A stretch of 37,103 nucleotides of DNA, taken from assembly GCA_024275575.1 (NCBI GenBank), contig JAJRYV010000049.1:1-37103 (forward strand), read 5' to 3'. A program made the translations under genes and the position numbers. A model generated the notes under the pieces. That model saw nothing but the letters and a program-made list of their open reading frames with translations, did not search any database and was not told where the DNA came from. Below, piece by piece: positions 18,879-26,566 of this stretch. Source of the stretch: a bacterium (GTDB taxonomy: Bacteria; Zhuqueibacterota; Zhuqueibacteria; Zhuqueibacterales; Geothermadaptataceae). Each line of letters begins with the position of its first letter. Position 1 is the stretch's first letter.

Positions 18879-19853
18879 ATGCAAAAATTCGTTCTGGATT
18901 TTGAAAAACCAATTCTCAAATTGGAACAACAAATAAAAGAAATGCAAGACTATGCCCGTTCGGAAGGAATTTCACTCGACGATGAAATCGACCGTCTGCA
19001 GGCAAAAGCCAGGAAAATGCAGAGAGAGATCTTCGCAAAATTGACACGCGAACAACGGGTGAAGCTGGCCCGCCATCCCCAGCGCCCTTTTACGCGTGAC
19101 TATATCGAACGTATCGTCGAAGATTTTGTCGAGCTCCACGGCGATCGCGCTTTTGGGGACGATCCGGCTATTATCGCCGGGATCGGCAGACTGGGCAGCG
19201 AAAAAGTTGTTATTATGGGCCATCAAAAGGGGAGAGACACCAAACAAAAACTCTACCGCAATTTCGGCATGGCCCATCCGGAGGGCTATCGCAAAGCACT
19301 GCGTCTCATGAAACTGGCGGTAAAATTTAAACGTCCGATCATCATGCTGGTGGATACACCCGGAGCCTATCCCGGCATCGGCGCCGAAGAACGCGGCCAG
19401 GCAGAGGCGATCGCAAAAAATCTTTTTGAAATGGCGATCATGCCGGTTCCCATCATCATCGTCATCATCGGCGAAGGCGCTTCTGGCGGCGCATTGGGCA
19501 TCGGCGTCGGCGATCGCATTCTGATGCTGGAGAATACCTGGTACTCGGTGATCTCACCGGAAGGTTGCTCCTCGATTTTGCACAAAGACGCCGGCAAAGC
19601 AAGCGAAGCTGCTGAAGCCTTGAAGCTCACCGCGCCCGATTTACTGGAACAGAAAATCATCGACAAAGTTGTCGATGAACCGGCCGGCGGCGCCCATCGC
19701 GATCACGATGAAGCCGCGCAAATTTTAAAGCAGGAAATTCTCGAATGCCTCGCCGAACTTAAAAAAATTGAGCCTGATGAACTCGTGCAAAAACGTATTG
19801 AAAAATATGAAAATATGGGCTATTATTCTCAACACCCCTTCCGTGAAAGTTAA
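18879..19853 (+). CDS. accA: acetyl-CoA carboxylase carboxyltransferase subunit alpha
   Basis: AccA pairs with AccD to move the carboxyl group from biotin to acetyl-CoA, making malonyl-CoA for fatty acid synthesis. The 324-residue protein from ATG 18879 has the family's length and helical N-terminus ([15 protein letters not shown]). The core includes [44 protein letters not shown] and [33 protein letters not shown] and [15 protein letters not shown], the oxyanion-hole region, follow. GGGAG lies about 12 bases before the ATG. accD and the biotin genes are elsewhere. It sits 19 bases after the fusion glycosyltransferase and 10 bases before the thioesterase gene. Confidence 0.97.
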   Translation: MQKFVLDFEKPILKLEQQIKEMQDYARSEGISLDDEIDRLQAKARKMQREIFAKLTREQRVKLARHPQRPFTRDYIERIVEDFVELHGDRAFGDDPAIIAGIGRLGSEKVVIMGHQKGRDTKQKLYRNFGMAHPEGYRKALRLMKLAVKFKRPIIMLVDTPGAYPGIGAEERGQAEAIAKNLFEMAIMPVPIIIVIIGEGASGGALGIGVGDRILMLENTWYSVISPEGCSSILHKDAGKASEAAEALKLTAPDLLEQKIIDKVVDEPAGGAHRDHDEAAQILKQEILECLAELKKIEPDELVQKRIEKYENMGYYSQHPFRES

Positions 19854-19863
19854 CATTTAAACG

Positions 19864-20271
19864 ATGGTTGAACATAAAACCCAGCTCCGTGTGCGATTTG
19901 CCGAAACCGATCAAATGGGAGTCGTGTATTACGCAAACTATTTTGTCTGGTTTGAAGTCGGCCGCACGAATTTATTGCGCGATGCCGGACTACCCTACCG
20001 GGTGATGGAAGAAAACGGTGTCTTGCTGCCGGTGATCTCGGCGAATTGTACTTATATCAAATCCGCCCGTTACGATGATCTGTTAACGATAATTACCCGC
20101 ATTCATGAAAAACCACGCGCTCGTGTGCGCTTGGATTATACGGTTCAAAATGAAAGTGGAGATAAACTCGCCGAAGGTTTTACAGTGCACAGCTTTATGC
20201 GGCGGAACGGCAGACCCGTGCGGCCGCCTGAGGCATTTCAGGCGATAATGGCGCCCTATTTTAAGGATTGA
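19864..20271 (+). CDS. YbgC/FadM-type acyl-CoA thioesterase (hot-dog fold)
   Basis: The 135-residue protein has the 4-hydroxybenzoyl-CoA thioesterase signature RFAETDQMGVVYYANYFVWF, with the expected catalytic Asp16. It hydrolyses acyl-CoA thioesters in the cytoplasm; the preferred chain length is unknown. It starts 10 bases after accA, in keeping with a lipid-related pair. In Proteobacteria ybgC is linked to tol-pal, but no tol genes are present here. Confidence 0.87.
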   Translation: MVEHKTQLRVRFAETDQMGVVYYANYFVWFEVGRTNLLRDAGLPYRVMEENGVLLPVISANCTYIKSARYDDLLTIITRIHEKPRARVRLDYTVQNESGDKLAEGFTVHSFMRRNGRPVRPPEAFQAIMAPYFKD

Positions 20272-20299
20272 TTTATTGCGATTATAAATTCATTATTCG

Positions 20300-20320
20300 C
20301 CGGCATCAAACTCGTGCCGG
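20300..20320 (+). other. perfect 6-bp inverted repeat between the thioesterase and HNH genes
   Basis: CCGGCA at 20300-20305 pairs with TGCCGG at 20315-20320 around a 9-base loop. No run of T follows, so it is not a standard terminator. It may be a transcript hairpin or a binding site. It falls in the 87-base gap before the HNH gene. Confidence 0.35.
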
Positions 20321-20358
20321 AACCAACCTGGAATTCTTAATCAGGCACAGGCAGAACA

Positions 20359-20877
20359 ATGGCTTCTGTTTCATTAAAACGCAAAGTTTTGATTTTAAAT
20401 CAAAGTTACGAGCCGCTCAGGGTGGTCACCGCTCAAAAAGCGATCGTCCTGGTTTATCTTGGCAAGGCTGAAATCATTGAAAAACATCCAACGTTAATGA
20501 TTCATTCGATCATGGTGAGTTTTCCATTTCCAAGTATTATCCGCTTGTGCAATTATGTCTATATTCCGCGAAAACGGGTTATCCTTTCACGTAAAAATAT
20601 TTTACGCCGTGATGGTTTTCGCTGCCAGTATTGCGGCGAGAAATCACAACCGTTGACTGTCGATCACGTCATCCCTAAAAAAATGGGCGGCCCGGATTCA
20701 TGGGAAAATCTCGTTTGTGCCTGTTTTAAATGCAATAACAAAAAAGGCGATCGTACACCGGAAATGGCGGGCATGCCTTTGAAGTTCAAACCTAAAAAAC
20801 CGATATATTTGTTTTTTATTCAACAGGAGATTAAATATGCCGACTACAACTGGAAGCCTTATCTGTTTATGAGCTGA
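20359..20877 (+). CDS. HNH endonuclease family protein
   Basis: The 172-residue protein belongs to a widespread stand-alone HNH group. The N-terminal half is the conserved VLILNQSYEPLRVV... AIVLVYLGKAEIIE unit, and the second half is the HNH domain. Zinc-type cysteines are Cys89 and Cys92 (CQYC) and Cys122 and Cys125 (CFKC). The DH pair at Asp102-His103 and the NKK segment complete the ββα-metal site. Its cellular role is not established. It is usually found alone in genomes and not with a restriction methylase; none is present here. There is no strong ribosome site before ATG 20359. It lies 27 bases before trpS. Confidence 0.87.
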   Translation: MASVSLKRKVLILNQSYEPLRVVTAQKAIVLVYLGKAEIIEKHPTLMIHSIMVSFPFPSIIRLCNYVYIPRKRVILSRKNILRRDGFRCQYCGEKSQPLTVDHVIPKKMGGPDSWENLVCACFKCNNKKGDRTPEMAGMPLKFKPKKPIYLFFIQQEIKYADYNWKPYLFMS

Positions 20878-20904
20878 AAGGTTGGGCCGGTTTGAAACTA
20901 TACG

Positions 20905-21885
20905 ATGAATAACAAGGTGATTTTAAGCGGTATCCAGCCTTCGGGAACACTGCATATCGGGAACTATTTCGGCGCTATCCGGCAATTTTTAGAACTGCAG
21001 AATACCAATGAATGCTATTATTTTATCGCCAACTATCATGCGTTGACCACGATTAATGAGGCGCGTGAACTGGCGGATAACAGCCGTATGGTTGCTCTGG
21101 ATTATCTCGCTCTCGGGCTCGACCCTGAAAAAGTCGCGCTATTTTTACAGGCCGATGTCCCTGAGGTGACAGAGCTCGCCTGGATTTTATCGACCGTCAC
21201 CTCAATGGGGTTGCTGGAACGGGCGCATTCTTATAAAGACAAAACGAGTCGCGGAATCCTGCCGTCTCACGGGCTTTTCGCTTATCCGGTATTGATGGCT
21301 GCCGACATTCTCATTTACGACAGCGAAGTTGTACCCGTCGGCAAGGATCAAAAGCAACACCTTGAAATGACCCGAGATATTGCCATGCGCTTCAATAATA
21401 TCTATGGCGACACCCTGAGAATCCCAGAACCTATGATCCTCTCCGATGTCGCGGTCGTTCCCGGTATCGACGGGAAAAAAATGAGCAAAAGCTATGATAA
21501 CACACTGGAAATCTTCTGTGAATTTAAAGCGCTCAAGAAAAAAGTGATGCGTATTGTCACCGATTCCCGCAGCCTTGAAGACCCCAAAGACCCAGACAAT
21601 TCGACCATTATTGATTTATTTAAGTTATTTGCCGACAGCAAAGAATTGCAGACGATGCGCGATAATTTTTTCGCCGGTGGATACGGCTATGGCCACGCGA
21701 AAAAAGAGTTACTGGATAAGATTTATTCTTTTTTCGAACAGGCGAGAGACAGACGTAACAAACTCGAAAATGATATGGAGTTTGTGGAGCAAATCCTGCG
21801 TGACGGTGCAAACAGGGCGCGAGCGCGTGCTGCTGAAGTTATGAAACGTGTGCGTGCGGCCGTCGGCATTGAAAAACTCATTTAA
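20905..21885 (+). CDS. trpS: tryptophan--tRNA ligase
   Basis: The 326-residue class I synthetase charges tRNA-Trp. SGIQPSGTLHIGNYFGAIRQ near the start includes the HIGH-equivalent HIGN at residues 17-20. KMSKSYDN begins at residue 192. The segments YHALTT, ADILIYDSEVVPVGKDQKQH and EDPKDPDNSTI are family-typical. Length is normal. There is no strong Shine-Dalgarno. It leads directly to scpA with a 28-base gap, an arrangement also seen in other bacterial phyla. Confidence 0.97.
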   Translation: MNNKVILSGIQPSGTLHIGNYFGAIRQFLELQNTNECYYFIANYHALTTINEARELADNSRMVALDYLALGLDPEKVALFLQADVPEVTELAWILSTVTSMGLLERAHSYKDKTSRGILPSHGLFAYPVLMAADILIYDSEVVPVGKDQKQHLEMTRDIAMRFNNIYGDTLRIPEPMILSDVAVVPGIDGKKMSKSYDNTLEIFCEFKALKKKVMRIVTDSRSLEDPKDPDNSTIIDLFKLFADSKELQTMRDNFFAGGYGYGHAKKELLDKIYSFFEQARDRRNKLENDMEFVEQILRDGANRARARAAEVMKRVRAAVGIEKLI

Positions 21886-21913
21886 TGAGGGCCATTGACC
21901 GGATTATCAACTT

Positions 21914-22636
21914 ATGAACTATCGCGTAAAACTCGAAAATTTCGACGGACCGCTCGATTTGCTTCTTTTTTTGATCAAAAAAAACGAGGTGGACTTGTTC
22001 AATATTCCGGTTGCGGTCATCACCCGGCAGTTTCTTGAATATGTCGAACTTATCAAGCTGCTTGATCTGGAATATGCGAGTGATTATATTCTTCTGGCGG
22101 CGACCTTGATTCGCATCAAAGCCAGGATGCTTCTGCCGAAAAGCCCTGTTGATGATGATGAAGAAATCGAAGAAGACCCGCGAGATGAATTGGTCAGGCA
22201 GTTGCTGGAATATCAGCGTTTTAAAGAGATTACCAGCGATATGTCCCGGCTTGAAAACCAGCGCCGGCTCGTTTATAGCCGAAGATACTTCGATTTTAAT
22301 ATCGATGATGAAGAGATTCTCTGGGAGCCCAACGGTGATTACACACTTTTTGAGTTGATGAGTGTGTTTAAAGAAGTTCTGAAAAGAAAACCGCGCATTA
22401 CCCATCATCATATCGAGCAGCACTCGGTAACGGCTGAGGAACAGATGGAGTTCCTGCTCGATTTACTTGCACAAAAAGGCGGTGAACTCCTTTTTTATGA
22501 ACTTGCTGAACAATTGACCTCCCGCATCGTGGTGATCATTACTTTTATCGCCATGCTTGAGCTCATTCGAAATGGAAAAATTTTAATCACACAATCGTCG
22601 ACGTTCGGTGAAATATGGATAAAGATCAAAAAATAG
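21914..22636 (+). CDS. scpA: segregation and condensation protein A (kleisin)
   Basis: ScpA is the kleisin that bridges the SMC heads in the bacterial condensin complex and recruits ScpB. The 240-residue protein opens with the conserved FDGPLDLLLFLIKKNEVDLF, then IPVAVITRQFLEYV, and has AATLIRIKARMLLP near residue 70. An acidic linker and a C-terminal winged-helix region (LLDLLAQKGGELLFYELAEQ) follow. The gene overlaps scpB by 22 bases, so their translation is coupled. Confidence 0.95.
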   Translation: MNYRVKLENFDGPLDLLLFLIKKNEVDLFNIPVAVITRQFLEYVELIKLLDLEYASDYILLAATLIRIKARMLLPKSPVDDDEEIEEDPRDELVRQLLEYQRFKEITSDMSRLENQRRLVYSRRYFDFNIDDEEILWEPNGDYTLFELMSVFKEVLKRKPRITHHHIEQHSVTAEEQMEFLLDLLAQKGGELLFYELAEQLTSRIVVIITFIAMLELIRNGKILITQSSTFGEIWIKIKK

Positions 22637-23292
22637 GATTTCAGCATTTTAAAAAAACACTCGAAGCGTTGATTTTTGCTGCAGATACGCCGGTAAGTGA
22701 AAAGAATCTCGAGACTTATATCGGTGATGAAATAAACAGTTTTTCGATTGAGGAAACGGTTGCAGTTTTGAACGACGAATACAGTGATAGTGGCCGGTCG
22801 TTTCGCATTGTCACGGTTGCAGAAGGTTATCAGATAATCACGCGTCCGGAATTTGCCGGATATATCAAAAAAATGTACATGGGGCGCGTGCGCAACAAAT
22901 TATCCCAGGCGGCGCTGGAAGTGCTCGCGGTGATATCCTTCAAACAGCCGATAAGCAAGGCCGATATCTCGGCCGTACGCGGCGCCAACAGCGATAGCGT
23001 GGTTAAGAATCTGCTCGAACGCCGGTTGATCACAATTTCAGGCCGCGGCGAAGGCATTGGCCGGCCGTTGCTTTATTCGACCACATCTGAATTTCTTGAA
23101 TATTTCGGCATCAACAGCATCAATGAATTGCCGAAACCCCGGGAAATTGAGGAGTTATTCAAAGAAGGAAAATATTCGGATCAGATCGTCGATGCCCTCG
23201 CAGGTTTGGATGAATCTCTTGATTCCGATGATTCTGATAAAAGAAATGAACATACCGGAGATGAATTTAACAGCCAAAATCAGACTGAATAA
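22615..23292 (+). CDS. scpB: segregation and condensation protein B
   Basis: ScpB forms dimers of tandem winged helices that bind the ScpA linker. The 225-residue protein shows LEALIFAADTPVSEKNL, the conserved LSQAALEVLAVISFKQPISKADI split around residue 100, and RGANSDSVVKNLLERRLI. GRPLLYSTTSEFLEYFGI is near 155. A charged tail of about 40 residues follows, rich in Asp and Ser. It overlaps scpA upstream and the pseudouridine synthase gene downstream. Confidence 0.95.
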   Translation: MDKDQKIGFQHFKKTLEALIFAADTPVSEKNLETYIGDEINSFSIEETVAVLNDEYSDSGRSFRIVTVAEGYQIITRPEFAGYIKKMYMGRVRNKLSQAALEVLAVISFKQPISKADISAVRGANSDSVVKNLLERRLITISGRGEGIGRPLLYSTTSEFLEYFGINSINELPKPREIEELFKEGKYSDQIVDALAGLDESLDSDDSDKRNEHTGDEFNSQNQTE

Positions 23293-24007
23293 GTTTCTCG
23301 CGCAAGCCGAACTTGGCTCGCGCCGGTCTGTGGAAAAGTTGATATTATCCGGCCTGGTGAAAATCAACGGTAAAGTCGTTTCCTCACCAGGCATTACGAT
23401 CAACCCGCAAAAAGATATTGTCATCTACGACGGCAATATTATCCAGCACGAAATTGAGCCCACTTATATTATTCTCAACAAACCTGTCGATTATATTTGC
23501 TCCCGTCACGATGAAAAAAAACGCAAAACGGTTTATCAACTGGTGCGTACACCGCAAAAAGTCTTTTCCATCGGCCGGCTCGATAAGGATTCTGAGGGGT
23601 TGCTGCTTTTTACCAATGATGGTGAGTTCGCTAACCGGTTGATCCATCCGAAATACAAAGTGCTGAAAAAATACAATGTCATTCTAAAAAAATCAGCTCC
23701 GCCGGGGTTACAGGAAATATTTCGCAGGGGAGTGATCATCGATAAAAATGAACGGGCAATAGCTCATGTCGTTTTCCCCAACCGCAAAAACAAAAAAGCC
23801 TGTGTGGTCAGCATCACTGAAGGCCGTAATCGACAAATCCGCAAAATGTTCGCGGCTGTGGGTGTTCGTGTGAAATATCTGCAACGCTTTCAAATAGATT
23901 CACTTAAACTTGGCTCGCTCGCCCCCGGGGCGTGGCGTTATTTAACAAACAGAGAATTGAAAACTCTTAAAAAAGCTGTGGAGTTGGGCAATGGAAATAA
24001 CAAATAA
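23246..24007 (+). CDS. rluB: 23S rRNA pseudouridine synthase of the RluB/RsuA family
   Basis: The likely start is ATG 23246, giving 253 residues. ATG 23261 is also in frame, but GGAG directly abuts it, too close to serve. The N-terminus is an S4 RNA-binding domain (IRLNKFLAQAELGSRRSVEK). The catalytic domain carries GRLDKDSEGLLLFTNDGE with nucleophile Asp113, then HPKYKVLKKYNV and EGRNRQIRKMF near the end. It isomerises uridine in 23S rRNA; RsuA or RluF specificity cannot be excluded, but the scpB-rluB neighbourhood favours RluB. It overlaps scpB by 47 bases and the next gene by 17. Confidence 0.9.
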   Translation: MNIPEMNLTAKIRLNKFLAQAELGSRRSVEKLILSGLVKINGKVVSSPGITINPQKDIVIYDGNIIQHEIEPTYIILNKPVDYICSRHDEKKRKTVYQLVRTPQKVFSIGRLDKDSEGLLLFTNDGEFANRLIHPKYKVLKKYNVILKKSAPPGLQEIFRRGVIIDKNERAIAHVVFPNRKNKKACVVSITEGRNRQIRKMFAAVGVRVKYLQRFQIDSLKLGSLAPGAWRYLTNRELKTLKKAVELGNGNNK

Positions 24008-25700
24008 GCGCATTCTCGTTCTTGGAGGAGCAGGTCTTGTTGGCATGGCCATTTGTCGAAGATTACTGAATGAATCACCGGATGAAATAATCATCGCCAG
24101 TCTGGAAGAAGTTGAGGCGCACGAAGCCTGTGAAGCGCTGAAAAAGGAGCATAAAGGCAAAACGACCATTACGCCGGAATGGGGAAACATCTTTGTTCGT
24201 GACAGCCTGCAAAACATGTCGCGCAGTGAACTCATCGAAAACCCGGTCAACCGAGAAATCGTGATCAACGACGTGCTGGGTGAGATGGCAGAAAATGTTT
24301 TAAAAGCAAGTTACCTGTATCAGATAGTCATGCGCTACCGCCCACACGTGGTGATCGATTGTATCAATTCAGCGACGGCGCTGGCTTATCAGGATGTTTT
24401 CAACAGTTACCGGGAAGTGGCGAAAGAGCTCGATAAGGTCAAATCAGGGGTGGCTGAAACGACCCATCTTGTCGCAGAAGTCGAAAAGCTGCTATGCACC
24501 TTGTACGTGCCGCAACTCATCCGCCACGTCCAAATTTTATATGAGGGCATGCGCCGTGTCAAAGCAGAGTTTTATTTCAAAATCGGCACCAGCGGTACCG
24601 GTGGCATGGGTTTGAATATTCCATACACCCATTCGGAGGAAAAACCAAGCCGTGTTCTGTTGAGCAAATCATCTGTCGCCGGTGCTCATAGCTTATTGCT
24701 TTTTCTCATGGCGCGAACACCTGATGCACCGATTACCAAAGAGATCAAACCGACGGCCGCAATCGCCTGGAAACGCATCGTTCACGGTGAAATTCACAAA
24801 GGGCGCAAACCGGTTCAGTTATATGAATGTCTTATTGAAAATGCGACAAAACTGGATTCAATTCTAAAATTAAATGATGATAGCTGCGCCCGGCCAATTA
24901 AAAACAAGGTTTTGGAGTCCGTATTCATCGATACCGGCGAGAACGGCATTTTTTCAAATGCAGAATTTGAAGCGATCACTTCATCAGGACAAATGGAATT
25001 TATCACACCGGAAGAAATAGCCCGCAGCGTGGTTTATGAGCTCAAGGGTGGCAACACCGGGCACGATATCATCAATGCGCTGGATAATGCAACAATGGGT
25101 CCGACTTATCGTGCCGGATTGCTGCGTCAGAGAGCGCTGAAACGCATGCAGGATTTGATGAAAAAACATGATTGCGCCAGCATCGCTTTTGAGCTTCTCG
25201 GGCCGCCCCGCTTGAGCAAATTGCTGTTTGAAGGTCATCTTCTAAAGCTGGCTTTCAAAACGATGGCCGGTGTGCGCAACGCAACAGCAGCGCAAATGAG
25301 TGAAAATCTTGAGAAAGTCGTGCTCGATAACGCAAAACTGCGCTCGGAGATTATTTCCATCGGCATTCCCATTTTACTGGTAAACGGCAAGGAATTATTG
25401 CGGGGACCAAACATCAAAATCCCACCATATCGCGGCGAAAGCGAATTACAAATTACGCCGGGAAATATCAATAAGTGGTCATCCGAAGGCTGGATTGATT
25501 TGCGTACGGAGAATATGCAATTATGGAAAAATCGTTTCGACAGAATTTTTGAAGAATTGAGTCAGCACCGGGATGATAACAGCAGTTCACAATACGACCG
25601 GGACCTCTCATATTGGCTGGAAGATAATACGATCAATACCGGCAAAGTCGCCGGCTGGATTCTCGCCAATGAGGAAAAGGGCGCGCGCATGAAAGATTAA
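23991..25700 (+). CDS. uncharacterised Rossmann-fold (SDR/epimerase-like) protein, 569 aa
   Basis: The N-terminus is a clear dinucleotide-binding start: RILVLGGAGLVGMAICRRLL, with glycines at 12, 15 and 18 in the GxxGxxG spacing. RYRPHVVIDCINSATAL follows where SDR proteins have their fourth strand. I do not see the YxxxK catalytic pair of ordinary SDR enzymes. A glycine-rich loop GTSGTGGMGLNIPYTHSEE near residue 198 looks like a second binding site. The remaining 350 residues match nothing I recognise. There is no signal peptide or membrane segment. The gene overlaps the pseudouridine synthase by 17 bases, so it belongs to the scpAB operon, and cmk follows after 84 bases. Possible roles are a nucleotide-sugar or amino-acid dehydrogenase; I cannot name the reaction. 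Confidence 0.65.
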   Translation: MEITNKRILVLGGAGLVGMAICRRLLNESPDEIIIASLEEVEAHEACEALKKEHKGKTTITPEWGNIFVRDSLQNMSRSELIENPVNREIVINDVLGEMAENVLKASYLYQIVMRYRPHVVIDCINSATALAYQDVFNSYREVAKELDKVKSGVAETTHLVAEVEKLLCTLYVPQLIRHVQILYEGMRRVKAEFYFKIGTSGTGGMGLNIPYTHSEEKPSRVLLSKSSVAGAHSLLLFLMARTPDAPITKEIKPTAAIAWKRIVHGEIHKGRKPVQLYECLIENATKLDSILKLNDDSCARPIKNKVLESVFIDTGENGIFSNAEFEAITSSGQMEFITPEEIARSVVYELKGGNTGHDIINALDNATMGPTYRAGLLRQRALKRMQDLMKKHDCASIAFELLGPPRLSKLLFEGHLLKLAFKTMAGVRNATAAQMSENLEKVVLDNAKLRSEIISIGIPILLVNGKELLRGPNIKIPPYRGESELQITPGNINKWSSEGWIDLRTENMQLWKNRFDRIFEELSQHRDDNSSSQYDRDLSYWLEDNTINTGKVAGWILANEEKGARMKD

Positions 25701-25747
25701 CAGTCGAATTCTCTGTCAATATTACTACTTAATTTGCAATTCTTTAT

Positions 25748-25776
25748 TTGTTTTTTTGGAAAAAGCATCGTATACT
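25748..25776 (+). promoter_or_regulatory. promoter-like site immediately upstream of cmk
   Basis: TTGTTT at 25748-25753 and TATACT at 25771-25776 are separated by 17 bases. The expected transcription start falls around 25783, only a base or two before the cmk ATG at 25785. No Shine-Dalgarno sits before that ATG, so the transcript could be leaderless. Confidence 0.5.
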
Positions 25777-25784
25777 TAACGTTC

Positions 25785-26483
25785 ATGAAAAATCAGCATC
25801 CGAATTCGGTCAATAGACGAGAGATTATTGCAATCGATGGGCCTGCGGGCTCCGGGAAGAGCACAACCGCACGGGCAGTTGCCGCAAAACTCAACTTCAC
25901 TTTTTTGGATACCGGCGCTCTTTACCGGGCTGTGACTTATTTGGCGCTTGCGCAAGAAATTGATTTATATGAAGAAAACGCCCTCGATCGCCTTATTGGC
26001 GGGACTGAATTTGAATTGAGTACCTCCGGCGATGAAACTTGTGTCTGGGCAAATGGCGAAGAAATCTCGCAAAAAATTCGCACAATCGAAGTGACGAACA
26101 ATGTGAGCGTGGTTTCAAAATACACTAAAGTGCGAAATGCGATGGTCGGTTTGCAGCGGAAAATTGCCAGTGATGGTAAATTCGTTGTCGAAGGCCGGGA
26201 TATCGGCACAGTAGTTTTTCCGGACGCCCGGTTGAAGATTTTTCTCATCGCCTCGCTGGAAACTCGCACCAACCGGCGCAAACTCGAGCTGCAAAAAAAT
26301 GGTGTTGAAATTCCATTCGCAAAGCTTTATCAGGAGATCGCAATACGCGATAAGATAGATTCAGAAAGAGCTGTCGCGCCATTAAAAAAGGCGGATGACG
26401 CTATCGAACTCGATACGACCAAGATGACGATTGATGAACAGGTTGATAAAATAGTCACTTTGTATCGACAGATTACGGCCTGA
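25785..26483 (+). CDS. cmk: cytidylate kinase
   Basis: Cmk phosphorylates CMP and dCMP with ATP. From ATG 25785 the protein has 232 residues, the usual size; a TTG at 25734 would add a hydrophobic 17-residue extension not seen in the family. The P-loop IDGPAGSGKSTTARAVA is at residues 17-33, then FLDTGALYRAVTYLAL. Further on are VVEGRDIGTVVFPDA and the R-rich LID segment TRTNRRKLEL-like, and ERAVAPLKKADDAIELDT near the end. No ribosome site precedes the ATG, but a promoter-like site does. It stands 83 bases before rpsA, an order shared with many bacteria. Confidence 0.95.
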   Translation: MKNQHPNSVNRREIIAIDGPAGSGKSTTARAVAAKLNFTFLDTGALYRAVTYLALAQEIDLYEENALDRLIGGTEFELSTSGDETCVWANGEEISQKIRTIEVTNNVSVVSKYTKVRNAMVGLQRKIASDGKFVVEGRDIGTVVFPDARLKIFLIASLETRTNRRKLELQKNGVEIPFAKLYQEIAIRDKIDSERAVAPLKKADDAIELDTTKMTIDEQVDKIVTLYRQITA

Positions 26484-26523
26484 TTTTGCCGATGAATCAG
26501 AGCCGGTTTTGATTGAAAAAAAC

Positions 26524-26540
26524 CCGTACCCCTGGTGCGG
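26524..26540 (+). promoter_or_regulatory. short stable hairpin in the rpsA leader
   Basis: CCGTACC pairs with GGTGCGG (one G-U pair) around the loop CCT, forming a 7-bp stem that ends 11 bases before the AGGAGG ribosome site. It could serve translational autoregulation by S1. It is not a plus-strand terminator because A-rich sequence follows. Read on the minus strand, the same stem is followed by a run of T. Confidence 0.45.
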
Positions 26541-26566
26541 TAAAAAATAAAAGGAGGCTTTTTTAA

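Noticed and set aside
20260-20288. TATAAA box before the HNH gene as a promoter
   Set aside because: The matching -35 region (TTTAAG) fits only half of the consensus, so support is too thin.
20300-20320. Inverted repeat as a terminator after the thioesterase gene
   Set aside because: The stem is perfect but no T run follows on either side; listed only as an inverted repeat.
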